From Pseudomonas sp. LB-090624 (lineage in GTDB: Bacteria > Pseudomonadota > Gammaproteobacteria > Pseudomonadales > Pseudomonadaceae): 64,000 nucleotides of DNA. Below, in pieces: positions 1-8,462 of this stretch. The position numbers and the translations under genes are program-made. Below the pieces are notes generated by a model. It was not told the origin of the DNA. It worked only from the letters and a program-made list of their open reading frames with translations, and did not search any database. The stretch is taken from NCBI RefSeq assembly GCF_003205205.1, contig NZ_QJRL01000009.1, forward strand, positions 120,289-184,288, written 5' to 3'. Positions within the stretch are counted from its first letter, which is position 1; each line of letters starts with the position of its first letter.

Positions 1-333
1 GTCAAGGTGAACTGAGGGGCGTTGGCAGGCTTGAACATCCACTGTCCTCGGACGGAAGCTTTGAGGTCGCGGACTCTAACCCGATTTCTACTGCGCAAAA
101 ATTTGCTCACTCGCCCTACAGGCCTTACGCCGTAAGGGGTAGAGCCATATTGTAAGAATTTATCTCGAAGCCGCCGGCGCCGTCAGTTTGATTGAAAACA
201 CACCTTTTGCCACTGATTAAGATCAGTTACGTCTGAGCGCTGCGCGGCCTTTGCGCATGTCTGACTCACTGGGCTTGTCCCGTGACAAGGGACGCCAAGA
301 AGCGATACTTCCATCGCTATCCTGGAGGTTGCC
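1..333. other. Gene-free segment left of the IS/integrase scar
   Basis: I find no convincing gene here in either direction. The right end holds a small perfect hairpin (CTTGTC, CCGT loop, GACAAG, near 276-291) and then a good ribosome binding site (GGAGG) in front of the ATG at 334. It is probably the left flank of the insertion-sequence relic. I could not identify a terminal inverted repeat with confidence. Confidence 0.4.
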
Positions 334-381
334 ATGTACCCGACCACTCGCCGCAACTACACCGATGAGTTCAAGAGCCGT
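334..381 (+). mobile_element. N-terminal stub of an IS transposase (OrfA-like)
   Basis: The first 16 codons after a strong GGAGG ribosome binding site read MYPTTRRNYTDEFKSR, which resembles the start of small HTH transposase subunits (IS3/IS66-type OrfA, usually ending ...YTxEFK). After roughly position 381 the frame continues into sequence that is the antisense of an integrase gene, so only the beginning of the transposase survives. The open frame runs on to 579, but that part is not transposase. The family assignment rests on a short motif and is tentative. The stub sits exactly where the neighbouring integrase is cut off. Confidence 0.45.
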
Positions 382-760
382 TCGATCGGTTCCAGCGTGC
401 TTTGCCGCCCCCGTTTGAGGCTCAATGCCCTGAAGGCCCCCCAGTCGTTGAAGACAGAACGAACGGAGTTCTCGGGCGCCGAACAGGCAGCCAGGCGGGC
501 CTCACGGGGTTGGCGCGAGGATCGACACCTTGGGAAACCAGCGCACGCGCTTGGTCCTGCGCCTCCCTCGCCTCCTTGAGGCTGAAGGCTGGATAGACGC
601 CCATTGATATCCGGGCTTGCTTGCCCGACCAATAGAAACGGAAGTGCCACTGCTTGGCACCCATGGCATCGACGAACAGTGCAAGGCCAGCAGTGTCTTT
701 GAGGGTGAAGTTTTTGCCGGTCGGCTTTGCTTGGCGGACGGCAGTGTCGGACAAGGGCAT
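372..760 (-). pseudogene. Truncated, frameshifted P4-type tyrosine integrase
   Basis: From ATG 760 (ribosome binding site GGGAGA, 7 nt spacing) the protein begins MPLSDTAVRQAKPTGKNF and continues with the integrase N-terminal domain (DUF4102: GLALFVDAMGAKQWHFRFYW, then RISMGVYPAFSLKEARE). Near 520-560 the reading frame shifts. The adjacent minus frame then carries the continuation FNDWGAFRALSLKRGRQSTL, the SAM-like core-binding region, which stops at the transposase stub near 380. The whole catalytic C-terminal half (R-H-R-Y) is missing, so it cannot be active. It lies next to the 3' end of tRNA-Gly, the usual position of an island integrase, so it marks a past integration followed by decay and IS-mediated deletion. 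Confidence 0.8.
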
Positions 761-922
761 GTGTACATCTCCCGGTCTCGTAAGGTCGAGGAGATGTATA
801 TCGATGCCCAAGCCCCAGCTCAGCCATCAACCCGCTACGCCAACTACCCGGAATCGCTGTATTTAAAAATGTACTTGAATTTCGTGGCTGCCGGTGGATC
901 CAGGCAGACTGCGCTGGAACGA

Positions 923-946
923 AAAAAGGCCCCGAAGGGCCTTTTT
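923..946 (-). terminator. Rho-independent terminator downstream of tRNA-Gly
   Basis: A perfect 10-bp stem (AAAAAGGCCC, loop CGAA, GGGCCTTTTT) carries an A/T tract on both sides, so it can work in either direction. It lies 42 bp beyond the 3' end of tRNA-Gly and probably ends the gacA-uvrC-pgsA-tRNA transcription unit on the minus strand. It also separates that unit from the integrase relic. Confidence 0.85.
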
Positions 947-988
947 CAACGACTTACAGACTTCGAGGGAAACCTGTAGATCTTTATT

Positions 989-1064
<76 letters not shown>

Positions 1065-1127
1065 GTCGTGATGGGTGCCATTCTAGCGATTTCTAAAACA
1101 GCGTCAACCCCTTGATTCAAAAAAAGT

Positions 1128-1688
1128 TTATTTCTGTTCAGAGCCTTCGCGCAGGTGCGGCCAGGCGGCCAACAGGTAGTGCACCATCGACCACAGCGTC
1201 AGCCCCGCTGCCACCAGCAGCAGCCCGTAGCCCAGGATCACCCAGAAAGTCACCGCCGGCGGGTTGCCCAGCAGGATCACCAGCGCCAGCATCTGCGCCG
1301 CAGTCTTCCACTTACCGAGGTTGGACACCGCCACATGCGCCCGCGCGCCCAGCTCGGCCATCCACTCGCGCAACGCCGACACCACGATTTCGCGGCCGAT
1401 GATGACCGCCGCCGGCAGGGTCAGCCAGAAATTGGCGTGGGTCTGCACCAGCAGCACCAGGGCGACCGCCACCATCAGCTTGTCGGCCACCGGGTCCAGG
1501 AAGGCGCCGAACGGCGTGCTCTGCTGCAGGCGTCGCGCCAGGTAGCCGTCCAGCCAGTCGGTGGCGGCGGCAACGGCAAACACGCTGCTGGCGGCCATGT
1601 AGCTCCACTGATAGGGCATATAGAACAGCAGAATGAAGCACGGAATGAGCAGGACGCGTAGAACGGTGAGCAGGTTTGGAATATTCAT
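1128..1688 (-). CDS. pgsA: CDP-diacylglycerol--glycerol-3-phosphate 3-phosphatidyltransferase
   Basis: This inner-membrane enzyme makes phosphatidylglycerol phosphate from CDP-diacylglycerol and glycerol 3-phosphate, the first committed step to phosphatidylglycerol and cardiolipin. The CDP-alcohol phosphatidyltransferase signature D-G-x2-A-R-x8-G-x3-D-x3-D is complete at residues 47-69 (DGYLAR ... GAFLDPVAD). Four to six hydrophobic segments follow. I chose the start at 1688 ([12 protein letters not shown], 186 residues), which matches family N-termini; an upstream in-frame codon at 1706 would add six unconserved residues. It lies 33 bp after uvrC on the same strand, in the conserved gacA-uvrC-pgsA-tRNA order. 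Confidence 0.96.
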   Translation of the reverse strand: MNIPNLLTVLRVLLIPCFILLFYMPYQWSYMAASSVFAVAAATDWLDGYLARRLQQSTPFGAFLDPVADKLMVAVALVLLVQTHANFWLTLPAAVIIGREIVVSALREWMAELGARAHVAVSNLGKWKTAAQMLALVILLGNPPAVTFWVILGYGLLLVAAGLTLWSMVHYLLAAWPHLREGSEQK

Positions 1689-1721
1689 CGGTACGACTGG
1701 CTGCAAGTTGAGCCCGGCATT

Positions 1722-3545
1722 CTACTCGCTATGCAGGCTGGCATAAATCGACTCGGCAAGCTTTTTACTGATGCCGGGCGCTTTGGCGATTTCATCGATA
1801 CTGGCGCGGTTGAGCTCCTGCAGGCCGCCGAAATGTTTCAGCAGGTCGCGCCGACGCTTGGGCCCGACCCCGGCCACATCCTCCAGGCTGGACACCCGGC
1901 GGGCCTTGCCGCGACGAGCGCGGTGCCCGGTAATGGCAAATCGGTGGGCTTCGTCGCGGATCTGCTGAATCAGGTGCAGGGCCGGTGAATCACCTTTCAG
2001 TGTGAACTCGTGGTGCACGTCATTCAGGTACAGGGTTTCAAAGCCGGCCTTGCGGGTCACACCCTTGGCCACGCCAAGCAGGGTCAGGTCGGTGAAGCCC
2101 AGTTCCTGCATCACATCGCGGGCCATGTTCAGCTGCCCCTTGCCGCCGTCCACCAGCAACACGTCGGGCAGCTTGCCCTCACCGTCCTTGATACGCCCGT
2201 ACCGGCGGGTCAGGGCCTGGTGCATGGCGGCGTAGTCATCGCCGGCTGTGACACCTTCGATGTTGAAGCGGCGATAGTCGGACTTCAGCGCGCCTTCAGG
2301 GCCGAATACCACGCAACTGGCCACGGTGGCTTCGCCACTGGAATGGCTGATGTCATAGCATTCCAGCCGCTGCGGCACCTCGTCCAGGCCCAGCACTTCG
2401 GCCAAAGCCTCGAAACGTGCGGCCATGTGCTGGCGGTTGGCCAGGCGCGCATTCAACGCCTGCTCGGCATTGGTCACTGCCAACTGCTGCCAGCGGGCGC
2501 GTGTACCACGTACCCGGTGGCTGATGGTCAGCTCGCGGCCACGCAGCGTGTGCAGCGCTTCGGTAATGGCTTCGAAGTCTTCGTGAACGACGTTGACGAT
2601 CAACTCGCCGGGCAGTTCGCGTTCTGCGTTGCCCAGGTAGTACTGGGAAAGGAATGCGGCCATCACCTCGGCCACCTCCTCCTCGATGCCCACCTGCGGG
2701 AAGAAGTTCTTGCTGCCCAGCACCCGGCCGCCGCGCACGCTGATCAGGTGCACGCAGGCACCACCCGGGTTGACGAAGGCGGCGATGACATCGACCTCAC
2801 CACTGCCGCCCTCGATGTACTGCTGGTCCTGCACGCGGCGCAACAAGGCGATCTGGTCGCGCAACTCGGCTGCCTTTTCGAAGTTGAGGGCCATGGCGGC
2901 CTTCTCCATTTCGGCGTTCAGCTCGTTGCCCAATTGCTGGCTGCGGCCTTCGAGGAACATGACCGAGTGGCGCACGTCGTCGGCGTATTCTTCTGCGGTG
3001 ACCAGGTCGGTGCACGGCCCTTTGCAGCGTTTGATCTGGTACTGCAGGCACGGCCGGGTGCGGTTGGCGTAGTAGCTGTCTTCGCACTGGCGCACCGAGA
3101 AGGCCTTTTGCAGCAAGCTGAGGCTTTCGCGGATGGCCCCGGCGCTGGGGTAAGGGCCAAAGTAGCGGCCCTTGGCCTTCTTCGCCCCACGGTGAATGCC
3201 CAGCCGCGGGAACTCGCCATCGGACAGGAACACATAGGGGTACGATTTATCGTCGCGCAGCAGGATGTTGTAGGGTGGCCGCCATTCCTTGATCAGGTTC
3301 TGCTCCAGCAGCAACGCCTCGGTTTCGTTGGCGGTGATGGTGGTTTCGACCTGGGCGATACGCGCTACCAGCGCAGCGGTCTTGGGCGCCAGGCCAGTCT
3401 TGCGGAAATAACTGGCCAGGCGTTTCTTCAGGTTCTTGGCCTTGCCCACATAAAGCAGCCGGGCTTCGGCGTCGAACATCCGGTAAACGCCCGGGCGACC
3501 GCTGCAGGTCGCCAGGAATGCGCTGGCATCAAAGACTTGGGACAT
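1722..3545 (-). CDS. uvrC: Excinuclease ABC subunit C
   Basis: UvrC makes both incisions around a DNA lesion once UvrA2B has loaded UvrB (nucleotide excision repair). The 607 residues match the family length. An N-terminal GIY-YIG nuclease domain ([20 protein letters not shown], about residues 17-36) makes the 3' cut. A UVR motif near 205-240 ([13 protein letters not shown]) contacts UvrB. An RNase H-like domain near 390-520 (ECYDISH, then [12 protein letters not shown]) makes the 5' cut. Helix-hairpin-helix repeats end the protein ([20 protein letters not shown]). Its start is 6 bp downstream of gacA, so the two are co-transcribed, as gacA/uvrY-uvrC pairs are in many gammaproteobacteria. Nothing looks damaged. 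Confidence 0.98.
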   Translation of the reverse strand: MSQVFDASAFLATCSGRPGVYRMFDAEARLLYVGKAKNLKKRLASYFRKTGLAPKTAALVARIAQVETTITANETEALLLEQNLIKEWRPPYNILLRDDKSYPYVFLSDGEFPRLGIHRGAKKAKGRYFGPYPSAGAIRESLSLLQKAFSVRQCEDSYYANRTRPCLQYQIKRCKGPCTDLVTAEEYADDVRHSVMFLEGRSQQLGNELNAEMEKAAMALNFEKAAELRDQIALLRRVQDQQYIEGGSGEVDVIAAFVNPGGACVHLISVRGGRVLGSKNFFPQVGIEEEVAEVMAAFLSQYYLGNAERELPGELIVNVVHEDFEAITEALHTLRGRELTISHRVRGTRARWQQLAVTNAEQALNARLANRQHMAARFEALAEVLGLDEVPQRLECYDISHSSGEATVASCVVFGPEGALKSDYRRFNIEGVTAGDDYAAMHQALTRRYGRIKDGEGKLPDVLLVDGGKGQLNMARDVMQELGFTDLTLLGVAKGVTRKAGFETLYLNDVHHEFTLKGDSPALHLIQQIRDEAHRFAITGHRARRGKARRVSSLEDVAGVGPKRRRDLLKHFGGLQELNRASIDEIAKAPGISKKLAESIYASLHSE

Positions 3546-3551
3546 GAGGTT

Positions 3552-4190
3552 TTACAGGCTTGCGTCAACCATACCGTGGCGAACGGCCAGCAACGTCAGT
3601 TCAACGTCGCTGGTGACCGAGAGTTTTTCAAAGATCCGATAACGGTAAGTATTGACGGTCTTGGGCGAGAGGCACAACTTGTCGGAGATGATCTGCACTT
3701 TCTGGCAGCCGACAATCATCAGGGCAATCTGGATTTCCCGCTCGGACAGCGCGTCGAACGGCGAGCCCTGTGGCTGGAACGGTTTCAGCGCCAGCTGCTG
3801 GGCAATCTGCGGGCTGATGTAACGCTGGCCGGCAAACGCCAGGCGGATGGCCTGGACCATTTCATCAAGGCCTGCGCCCTTGGTCAGGTAGCCGGCAGCG
3901 CCGGCCTGCAACAAGCGGGTGGGGAATGGGTCTTCCTCGCACACAGTCACGGCGACCACCTTGATATCCGGATGGCTGCGCAGCAGTTTGCGGGTGGCCT
4001 CCAGGCCGCCGATGCCGGGCATTTTCACATCCATCAGCACCACATCCGGCTTCAGCTCGCGGGCCAGCTTGAGGGCCGACTCGCCTGAATCACCCTCACC
4101 CACCACCTGCAGGCCGTCAATGTCGGCCAGCATGCGGGTAATACCGGTTCGTACCAGATCGTGATCATCGACCACTAAGACCCTAATCAA
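3552..4190 (-). CDS. gacA: Response regulator GacA (UvrY)
   Basis: GacA is the output regulator of the GacS/GacA system, which activates the small RNAs RsmY and RsmZ and so controls secondary metabolism and biofilm formation. The receiver domain has the acidic pair DD at 8-9 and phospho-acceptor Asp54 (VVLMDVKMPG). A LuxR-type HTH occupies about 150-205 (LSEREIQIALMIV ... LCLSPKTVNTYRYRI). I place the start at a TTG (4190): GAGG lies 7 nt upstream, while the GTG at 4196 would have only 1 nt spacing. The TTG start gives MIRVLVVDDHD, the usual GacA N-terminus, and a length of 212 residues. The uncommon start codon may limit translation. Confidence 0.96.
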   Translation of the reverse strand: MIRVLVVDDHDLVRTGITRMLADIDGLQVVGEGDSGESALKLARELKPDVVLMDVKMPGIGGLEATRKLLRSHPDIKVVAVTVCEEDPFPTRLLQAGAAGYLTKGAGLDEMVQAIRLAFAGQRYISPQIAQQLALKPFQPQGSPFDALSEREIQIALMIVGCQKVQIISDKLCLSPKTVNTYRYRIFEKLSVTSDVELTLLAVRHGMVDASL

Positions 4191-4253
4191 GCACACACCT
4201 CGTCAGCAGGGCGATTGGATCCCGCCACCTTAACAAAATTTTTCACAGTGGGC

Positions 4254-4643
4254 CTAACGCATTACTTCCGTAAGAAAGGTCTTACGCTCCACGGCGAGAG
4301 GCCGCACTGTTTGCCGGTGGTTATCACGGCCAGCCAGGCGCCGCAGCAAGTGCCAGAGCGCCGCCTGGTCGTCAGGCGACAATTGCCGGAATGCCCCAAG
4401 CAAACCGGACTCATCCGTATTCAAGCCTTCGACCGGTACCGGGGTGCGGATACCGCTGAGCACGTACAGCGCATCTACCCCCTTGGCCGCCAGGGCTGCC
4501 AGGTAATCAGCCCGCGGCGTGCGCTCGCCACTTTCGTATTTACCTTGTGCGTTGGGTTCTACACCCCCGATATCGCCAAACACACGCTGAGTCATGCCCA
4601 GCCGCTCACGCTCTTCCCGCAGCCGCGGACCGATTCCATCCAT
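4254..4643 (-). CDS. XRE-family helix-turn-helix regulator
   Basis: This 129-residue protein begins MDGIGPRLREERERLGMTQ, a Cro/CI-type HTH (about residues 5-60), with the second helix region near GKYESGERTPRADYL. The C-terminal half (LSPDDQAALWHLLRRL) resembles short regulators found singly in Pseudomonas and may aid dimerisation. The start at 4643 has AGAGGAG 8 nt upstream; the open frame extends further 5' but without homology. It is transcribed toward gacA with about 60 bp between them, but promoters cannot be assigned. The target genes are unknown. A similar HTH plus LSPxDRQA tail occurs in the CI-like protein at 39085, which suggests a shared origin for these small regulators. Confidence 0.85.
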   Translation of the reverse strand: MDGIGPRLREERERLGMTQRVFGDIGGVEPNAQGKYESGERTPRADYLAALAAKGVDALYVLSGIRTPVPVEGLNTDESGLLGAFRQLSPDDQAALWHLLRRLAGRDNHRQTVRPLAVERKTFLTEVMR

Positions 4644-4754
4644 GGGGGTTTCTCCTCTACCCTGATAGCCTTCCTGCACGGGTTGGCGCCATGCCGCCAG
4701 CCGGAGCATATGGATCCACTAGGCCCATGCGCAAAAGCCGGGGCAAGCCACTAT

Positions 4755-5192
4755 TTAGCCATTATCGATCACGCGCTGCATCCGCACAAAGCAATCGTCT
4801 TCGCCCATTTCGACGAAGCCGTGGCACTGGTACAGCAGGCGTGCCGGGTTGCTGCGAAATACCATCAGCCTCAGCAACGGCAACCGCCGCTGCCCCGCCC
4901 ACACCGCCAACGTTTCCAATACCCAACTGCCGACACCGCGACCGCGATGCTCGGGCAACAGGTGCAACTCGCGGATAAACAGCGCCTCACGATCCTGGCT
5001 GAGGCTGCAGAAACCCAGCAGGCTATCGCCTTCGCAGATCAACCACTGCTCGCGCCACGCCCAGGCCTGGTCGAATGCTTCTTCGATCCAGAGCAGATCA
5101 TATTCCCGATAGTACGGCAGCATGGCGCGCCGGGTGAGGTCGCGGGCAAACGTACAGTGGCTGTCGTTGGCGGCAATCAGTTGCAGGGGCAT
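4755..5192 (-). CDS. GNAT-family N-acetyltransferase
   Basis: The predicted protein has 145 residues. The acetyl-CoA binding motif A is clear: ELHLLPEHRGRGVGSWVLETL (RGRGVG is the Q/RxxGxG/A loop), preceded by a beta-strand with the conserved ALFIRE. The C-terminal LRLMVFRSNPARLLYQCHGF is the usual motif B with the NxxA..LY...GF end. The substrate cannot be told from sequence. The ATG at 5192 overlaps the TGA of the upstream DUF488 fragment by one base (TGATG), which points to translational coupling and decides the start; an in-frame codon at 5219 is less likely. Confidence 0.88.
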   Translation of the reverse strand: MPLQLIAANDSHCTFARDLTRRAMLPYYREYDLLWIEEAFDQAWAWREQWLICEGDSLLGFCSLSQDREALFIRELHLLPEHRGRGVGSWVLETLAVWAGQRRLPLLRLMVFRSNPARLLYQCHGFVEMGEDDCFVRMQRVIDNG

Positions 5193-5362
5193 CAGCACGC
5201 TACCCACTGCAGACGGCACAAGTCATTCGAGGGTGCCACTTCGCGCAACCACTGCCCTTGCGAGTTTTCGTTGTGCAGGTTGTGCGGCCACAGGCGGTCT
5301 AGCAGCACACGCTGCCCATCATCGCCGGTGACCGTAAGGTAGACACGCTTGCAGCGGATCAT
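5192..5362 (-). pseudogene. N-terminal half of a DUF488 (YeaO-like) protein
   Basis: The 56-residue product starts MIRCKRVYL, then GQRVLLDRLWPHNL and WLREVAPSNDL, the conserved first half of the DUF488/YeaO family (typically RVLVDRLWPRGL and WLKEVAPS). Family members are about 115-120 residues. Here translation ends right after LCRLQWVAC, so the C-terminal half, with its conserved His/Arg positions, is absent. The start at 5362 has AGGAGA spaced 6-7 nt away, so the piece is probably still translated and its stop overlaps the next gene. It is either a decayed gene or a shortened leader-like partner of the acetyltransferase. The molecular function of the family is poorly known. Confidence 0.65.
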
Positions 5363-5489
5363 GGCTTTCTCCTGCATTTACCGTCCGTCTTGAGCCTAGA
5401 TAATTCATTGATCGAGGTCACGGTCGGGCGCCGAATTGTTCCTATGCTCAAGGCCTTCGGCAACTTGCCCAATGCCCACCGGAGCCATC

Positions 5490-7106
5490 ATGGCAACCCC
5501 GTTACTGGCCAGTCAGCCGCACCAGGCCCAACGCGACGCCCGACCGCAGCTTGCCCACAAGCCGGGGTGGGCCACCCTCGTGTTGTTCTGCGGCCTGCTG
5601 CTGACGGGTATCGCCTACACCGCCTGGAGCCTGAAACAGGATGTCAGCGCCAGCGGCACGGTGATCACCACGATCACGCCGTTTCTGCTGCTGGGCGTGG
5701 CACTGGTGATTGCCTTGGGCTTCGAATTCGTCAATGGCTTCCACGACACCGCCAACGCGGTAGCTACCGTGATCTACACCCATGCGCTGCCGGCACCGGT
5801 CGCGGTGGTGTGGTCCGGGCTGTGCAACTTCCTGGGTGTGCTGCTTTCCAGTGGCGCAGTGGCGTTCGGCATCATCGCCCTGCTGCCGGTGGAACTGATT
5901 CTACAGGTAGGTTCCTCGGCCGGCTTCGCGATGGTTTTTGCCCTGCTGTTGGCGGCGATCATCTGGAACCTCGGCACCTGGTGGCTGGGGCTGCCGGCGT
6001 CATCCTCGCACACCCTGATCGGTTCGATCATCGGTGTGGGTGTGGCCAATGCCCTGATGCATGGCCGTGACGGCACCAGCGGCGTGGACTGGGCCCAGGC
6101 CAGCAAGGTAGGTTACGCCCTGTTGCTTTCCCCGCTGATCGGCTTTGCCTGCGCCGCCCTGTTGCTGCTCGCCTTGCGTGCGCTGGTCAAGCGTCAGGCT
6201 TTGTATCAGGCGCCACAAGGCCAGACACCGCCGCCTTGGTGGATTCGTGGCGTACTGATCCTCACGTGTACCGGGGTGTCGTTCGCCCACGGCTCCAACG
6301 ATGGCCAGAAAGGCATGGGCCTGATCATGTTGATTCTGGTCGGCACCTTGCCAATGGCGTATGCGCTGAACAAGACCATGCCCAATGAGCAAGCTTTGCA
6401 GTTTTCCGCCGTCGCCGAAGTGACCCGCCAGGCACTGGTGCGCAGCGACCCGCAAGCGGCCCCGGCCGATCCGCGCCAGACCCTGACTGCGTTCATTGGC
6501 GAGCCCAAGGCCGGCCCGCAATTGGTACCGGCGCTGGCGGCGCTGACCGGGATGATCGGTGCAGAGGTCAAAGGCTACGGCTCGCTCAAGCGCATACCGG
6601 CAGAAGCCATGGCCAACGTGCGCAATGACATGTACCTGACCAGCGAAGCCATTCGCCTGATCGAGAAGCACCGCTTGGTGGCATTCGATGCCGACACCCG
6701 CAGCCATGTGCAGCTGTTCAAGGCGCAGCTGGACGACGCCACCCGCTATATTCCGCTGTGGGTGAAGGTGGCGGTAGCCATCGCGCTCGGGCTGGGGACC
6801 ATGGTTGGCTGGCGGCGTATTGTGGTCACCGTTGGCGAGAAGATCGGCAAGACCCACCTCAGCTATGCACAGGGCGCATCGGCCGAAGTGGTGGCGATGT
6901 GCACCATCGGCGCGGCGGATATGTTCGGGCTGCCCGTCTCGACCACCCACGTGCTGAGTTCGGGGGTGGCCGGGGCCATGGTGGCCAATGGCTCGGGTAT
7001 TCAGACGCGTACTTTGTTCAACCTGCTGATGGCCTGGGTGCTGACCTTGCCGGCAGCGATGCTGTTGGCCGGCAGCCTGTACTGGTTGCTGAACCACATC
7101 TTCTGA
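5490..7106 (+). CDS. Inorganic phosphate transporter, PiT family
   Basis: This low-affinity, proton-coupled phosphate permease of the inner membrane has 538 residues. The two diagnostic PHO4 signatures are present: GFEFVNGFHDTANAVATVIY in the N-terminal half and SFAHGSNDGQKGMGL in the middle, plus a final GLPVSTTHVLSSGVAGAM block repeating the N-terminal GLPASSSHTLIGSIIG. About ten to twelve membrane segments surround a hydrophilic loop (about residues 290-430), as in PitA. The ATG at 5490 follows CCGGAG by 5 nt; the in-frame codon at 5436 lacks a binding site. It stands alone on the plus strand and converges on the GST gene, with 18 bp between the stops. Confidence 0.94.
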   Translation: MATPLLASQPHQAQRDARPQLAHKPGWATLVLFCGLLLTGIAYTAWSLKQDVSASGTVITTITPFLLLGVALVIALGFEFVNGFHDTANAVATVIYTHALPAPVAVVWSGLCNFLGVLLSSGAVAFGIIALLPVELILQVGSSAGFAMVFALLLAAIIWNLGTWWLGLPASSSHTLIGSIIGVGVANALMHGRDGTSGVDWAQASKVGYALLLSPLIGFACAALLLLALRALVKRQALYQAPQGQTPPPWWIRGVLILTCTGVSFAHGSNDGQKGMGLIMLILVGTLPMAYALNKTMPNEQALQFSAVAEVTRQALVRSDPQAAPADPRQTLTAFIGEPKAGPQLVPALAALTGMIGAEVKGYGSLKRIPAEAMANVRNDMYLTSEAIRLIEKHRLVAFDADTRSHVQLFKAQLDDATRYIPLWVKVAVAIALGLGTMVGWRRIVVTVGEKIGKTHLSYAQGASAEVVAMCTIGAADMFGLPVSTTHVLSSGVAGAMVANGSGIQTRTLFNLLMAWVLTLPAAMLLAGSLYWLLNHIF

Positions 7107-7124
7107 ACCCGTACCCCGTCTTGA

Positions 7125-7820
7125 TCAGCCCGGGATTTTCAGGCCACGCTGCACGGCTGGCCGCTCGAGAAAGTTCGCCAAAACCCGCTGCACTTCCTTG
7201 AACTGGTCGAAGCCCACCAGTTCACGGGCGTTGTAGCGCTCGACCAGGTTACGCACCCACGGGAAGATGGCGATGTCGGCGATGCTGTATTCCTCTGCCA
7301 TCCACTGCCGACCTTTCAAATGCCGATCCAGCACACCCAGCAGCCGTTTGGACTCGTTGACATAGCGGTCGCGCGGGCGCTTGTCTTCATATTCCTTGCC
7401 AGCAAAGAAATGGAAAAACCCGACCTGGCCGAACATCGGCCCGATGCCGCCCATCTGGAACATCAGCCACTGCAGCGTCTGGTAACGCTGGGCAGGGTCC
7501 TGGCTGAGCAGCTGTCCACTTTTTTCGGCCAGGTACTGCAAGATCGCCCCTGATTCGAACAGCGGCAACGGCTGGCCGCCCGGGCCGTCTGGGTCGAGGA
7601 TCGCGGGGATCTTGTTGTTGGCGCTGAGCGAAATGAACTCGGGGCTCAACTGGTCATCGTTGTCGAAGCTGACCTTGTGTGCCTCGTAGGCCAGGCCGAT
7701 TTCTTCGAGCATGATCGACACCTTGACGCCGTTGGGCGTGGGCAACGAATACAGTTGCAGGCGTTCAGGGTGTTTGGCGGGCCACTTGCGGGTAACAGGG
7801 AAAGCGCTGAGATCGGTCAT
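7125..7820 (-). CDS. Glutathione S-transferase, YghU/YfcG-like (Nu class)
   Basis: The protein has 231 residues. The thioredoxin-fold N-terminus contains RLQLYSLPTPNGVKVSIMLEE, with the Thr-Pro-Asn-Gly stretch typical of YghU/YfcG proteins, then ISLSANNKIPAILDPDGPGG (cis-Pro after KI) and LFESGAILQYLAEK, the glutathione gamma-Glu binding ES pair. The C-terminal all-helical domain follows. Nu-class enzymes act mostly as disulfide-bond reductases using GSH or GSSG (established for E. coli YfcG/YghU); the physiological substrate here is unknown. The start at 7820 (ATG, AAGG 6-7 nt upstream) is preferred over the TTG two codons earlier. Confidence 0.93.
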   Translation of the reverse strand: MTDLSAFPVTRKWPAKHPERLQLYSLPTPNGVKVSIMLEEIGLAYEAHKVSFDNDDQLSPEFISLSANNKIPAILDPDGPGGQPLPLFESGAILQYLAEKSGQLLSQDPAQRYQTLQWLMFQMGGIGPMFGQVGFFHFFAGKEYEDKRPRDRYVNESKRLLGVLDRHLKGRQWMAEEYSIADIAIFPWVRNLVERYNARELVGFDQFKEVQRVLANFLERPAVQRGLKIPG

Positions 7821-7907
7821 GATCAACCTTGCCTGGGGAATGAACCTGTCACTCTAGAGACATCCCCGGCCGCTGACCATCACCGACCACTTATCAGCGC
7901 TGGCAAC

Positions 7908-8405
7908 TCAAACCTGGCCGTGGGCCTTGAGCTTGAGCTTTTCGGTATCGACACGGACGAACACGGAGTCGGCGGTCACGGTCAGCACATCCTCGGCCCA
8001 GACTTCGCAAATCACCCGACTCTTGCGCCCCACGTCCCCTTCCACGCGGGCTTTGAGCAAAAGCTCGACACCCATTGGCGTAGGTTTGAGGTAGGTCAGG
8101 TTGAGTGTGCCGGTCACGCAGTCGATACGCGGCAGGCTGCCCGGCTCGCGCCCTTCGTTGCGGTAGTGGTAGGCCATGGCCGTCCAATTGGAATGGCAGT
8201 CCACCAACATCGCCAGCAGGCCGCCGTAGACCAGGCCCGGCCAGCCGATGAAGGTGGCGTCGGGGTCGTGTCGGCATACCAGGTGGATGCCGTCGGTGTC
8301 CCAGTGACTTTGCAGGTGCAGGCCACTGGGATGGGAGCAGCCGCAGCCGTAGCAGGTGCCTTCAGGCGCCGCGAGGGCCTGAAGCGAAAGTGGGTGATCA
8401 GTCAT
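7908..8405 (-). CDS. PaaI-type hotdog thioesterase
   Basis: This 165-residue protein has a single hotdog domain, with FIGWPGLVYGGLLAMLVDCHSNWTA as the central helix region. The VYGG-x6-D pattern matches the catalytic Asn/Asp-bearing helix of PaaI-like acyl-CoA thioesterases. Unusually for the family, the N-terminus carries CYGCGCSHPSGLHL, a Cys-rich CxxCG..NPxGL-type segment seen in a subgroup of Pseudomonas PaaI-like proteins. It probably hydrolyses an acyl-CoA thioester; the substrate is not evident. The gene lies downstream of gabP on the same strand, but a strong hairpin between them (8426-8450) suggests separate transcription. Confidence 0.85.
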   Translation of the reverse strand: MTDHPLSLQALAAPEGTCYGCGCSHPSGLHLQSHWDTDGIHLVCRHDPDATFIGWPGLVYGGLLAMLVDCHSNWTAMAYHYRNEGREPGSLPRIDCVTGTLNLTYLKPTPMGVELLLKARVEGDVGRKSRVICEVWAEDVLTVTADSVFVRVDTEKLKLKAHGQV

Positions 8406-8425
8406 ACGCTTCCTGTACTTGTTGA

Positions 8426-8450
8426 AATGGGGGCGCGCAACGCCCCCATT
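8426..8450 (-). terminator. Hairpin after gabP
   Basis: A perfect 10-bp inverted repeat (AATGGGGGCG, five-base loop, CGCCCCCATT) lies 12 bp after the gabP stop and 20 bp before the thioesterase start. It is followed on the minus strand by only a short T stretch, so it may attenuate rather than fully stop transcription. Confidence 0.65.
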
Positions 8451-8462
8451 AAAGCAGATACG

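Noticed and set aside
357..830. Open frame of 157 codons reported as one protein
   Set aside because: Only its 5' part (about 357-520, minus) matches an integrase; the rest is out of frame with the true integrase start at 760. It was treated as a frameshifted relic instead.
2010..4088. 692-codon plus-strand open frame
   Set aside because: It is antisense to uvrC and gacA, has no family resemblance and no ribosome binding site; high GC favours such frames.
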